A DNA stretch of 6,341 nt, from the NCBI GenBank assembly GCA_031263835.1, contig JAISEZ010000106.1, positions 1 through 6,341 on the forward strand, in the 5' to 3' direction. Positions 5,963-6,341 of the stretch are shown piece by piece. Position numbers and translations under genes: made by a program. Every line of letters starts with the position of its first letter. The first letter of the stretch is position 1. The stretch is from Tannerella sp. (lineage in GTDB: Bacteria; Bacteroidota; Bacteroidia; Bacteroidales; Tannerellaceae). The notes beneath the pieces are model-generated. The model did no database searches, was not told where the DNA came from, and saw only the letters and a program-made list of their open reading frames with translations.

Positions 5963-5988
5963 TTAGAGGTTAGTGATTAACGGTTTGT
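5961..5988. repeat. Degenerate 7-bp repeats after mutL
   Basis: Four consecutive heptamers, GATTAGA, GGTTAGT, GATTAAC and GGTTTGT, begin within the mutL stop codon. The unit is the same GGTTARY seen on the minus strand at 815-849, but in the opposite orientation with respect to the window. Copies are more diverged than in the 815 array. Confidence 0.5.
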
Positions 5989-6024
5989 CGCTACTGCCGA
6001 TTCGTATTACTATACTTCGTGCGG

Positions 6025-6127
6025 CATGGTTTTGTGCATGAACATTGAAAATAAATTATCACCACGGAGACCTCTCCACAAGGGAGGGGAGAGCGCAGCG
6101 GTGGAACGAAGTTCTTTCTCTGTGGCC
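6025..6127 (-). repeat. Diverged inverted partial copy of the 3473-3758 palindromic element
   Basis: The plus strand here resembles the minus strand of the 3473 element. TGGTTTTGTGCATGAACAT corresponds to TGATTTTGTGTATGGACAT, AAATAAATTATCACCACGGA to ATATAAATTATCAACACGGA, and GGAACGAAGTTC followed by TCTCTGTGGCC to the inverted form of 3622-3648. Between these blocks the CACGGAG repeats are replaced by a CTCTCC...GGAGAG inverted repeat (6072-6093). Only one arm and part of the core are recognisable, so it is a decayed or rearranged member of the family. Confidence 0.7.
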
Positions 6128-6153
6128 TCCGGGTCAATGTCGTCAACTTAAGA

Positions 6154-6198
6154 TAGCTCTGAAAGAGCGAAATCAATAGCACAGGGCGTTGTCCTGTG
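6154..6198. repeat. REP-like pair of hairpins
   Basis: GCTCT-GAA-AGAGC (6156-6168) is followed after 11 bases by CACAGGGC-GTT-GTCCTGTG (6180-6198), an eight-pair stem with one G-T wobble. The order, a short CT/AG hairpin, then GAAATCAATAG, then a CAGGGC hairpin, recalls an intergenic repeat family common in Bacteroidetes. No coding potential overlaps it. Confidence 0.6.
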
Positions 6199-6227
6199 GG
6201 GAAAAGGCGCCACCCGTCACCAAGCCC

Positions 6228-6264
6228 TGAAGGGTAGGGTGTTCAAACCACCCTCATCCCTTCA
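6228..6264. terminator. Hairpin between convergent genes, overlapping the minus-strand stop codon
   Basis: TGAAGGG (6228-6234) pairs with CCCTTCA (6258-6264), and AGGGTG (6236-6241) pairs with CACCCT (6249-6254) around the seven-base loop TTCAAAC. This gives 13 pairs with a small asymmetric bulge. The minus-strand gene stop TGA is the first three bases of the stem. It lies between convergent genes, a natural terminator place, but neither strand has the usual immediate T-run; the plus strand has TTTTTT only 13 bp later. The terminator role is therefore tentative. Confidence 0.4.
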
Positions 6265-6341
6265 CGCCGCATTCAATTTTTTCCTCCGTTTAACCGTGAG
6301 ATTTTCAGGGAGTTTATCTTTTGCCCACCGGTCGATATCGC
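6262..6341 (-). CDS. C-terminus of an unidentified protein entering from the right edge
   Basis: On the minus strand, 25 complete codons run from the right edge to TGA at 6264-6262. They include DIDRWAKDKLPENL and, near the end, a basic VKRRKK before a short tail. The amino acid composition is that of an ordinary soluble, basic C-terminus rather than the Arg/Pro/Ser-rich noise of shadow frames, and the stop coincides with a hairpin, so a real gene convergent with mutL is likely. The visible part is too short to name a family. Confidence 0.55.
   Translation of the reverse strand, partial: DIDRWAKDKLPENLTVKRRKKLNAA

Noticed and set aside
6236..6264. tRNA 3' end (GGGTG-TTCAAAC-CACCC looks like a T-arm)
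   Set aside because: The T-arm geometry fits, but no matching 5' acceptor strand (GGGATGA), D-arm or anticodon arm is found in the preceding 80 bases, and the outer stem extends as a simple hairpin. A tRNA-fragment attachment site cannot be excluded but has no other support.

Overview
The window looks like chromosome from a GC-rich member of the Bacteroidales. Supporting this are a DUF5106/thioredoxin-like lipoprotein, an Omp28-related lipoprotein, a small tail-anchored protein joined to mutL, and Bacteroidetes-type -7 promoter boxes (TAnnTTTG). The genus cannot be fixed from sequence alone. Coding DNA is GC-rich, while several intergenic repeats are strikingly AT-rich.

Layout: (1) 1-809, minus strand: the N-terminal 269 residues of a thioredoxin-like lipoprotein that leaves the window at the left edge. 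(2) 810-1624: an 815-bp divergent intergenic region with no convincing gene. It holds a heptamer array, candidate promoters on both strands, a hairpin, a 13-unit 20-bp tandem array with a 40-bp higher-order period (1081-1340), and a 196-bp element bounded by inverted heptamer arrays (1388-1583). (3) 1625-3469, plus strand: an outer-membrane-type lipoprotein with four Ig-like repeats followed by an Omp28/thioredoxin-like domain carrying CPNC. (4) 3470-3824: almost filled by a 286-bp palindromic intergenic element (3473-3758), then a good promoter candidate. (5) 3825-4133 and 4133-5962, plus strand: a small membrane protein and mutL, sharing one base (TGATG), so almost certainly one operon. (6) 5963-6261: repeats again, with a diverged inverted copy of the 3473 element and a REP-like hairpin pair. 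(7) 6262-6341, minus strand: the C-terminus of an unidentified protein convergent with mutL.

Functionally, the two envelope proteins (CHAC and CPNC motifs) are divergently placed thiol-type lipoproteins. The mutL pair is a separate housekeeping DNA-repair unit. MutL keeps all its ATPase motifs but has lost every recognisable residue of the MutL endonuclease site.

The most unusual material is non-coding. Several intergenic regions carry 7-bp tandem iterations, in two cases forming the inverted ends of a larger element. Together with the 20-bp array, these are the best candidates here for something undescribed.
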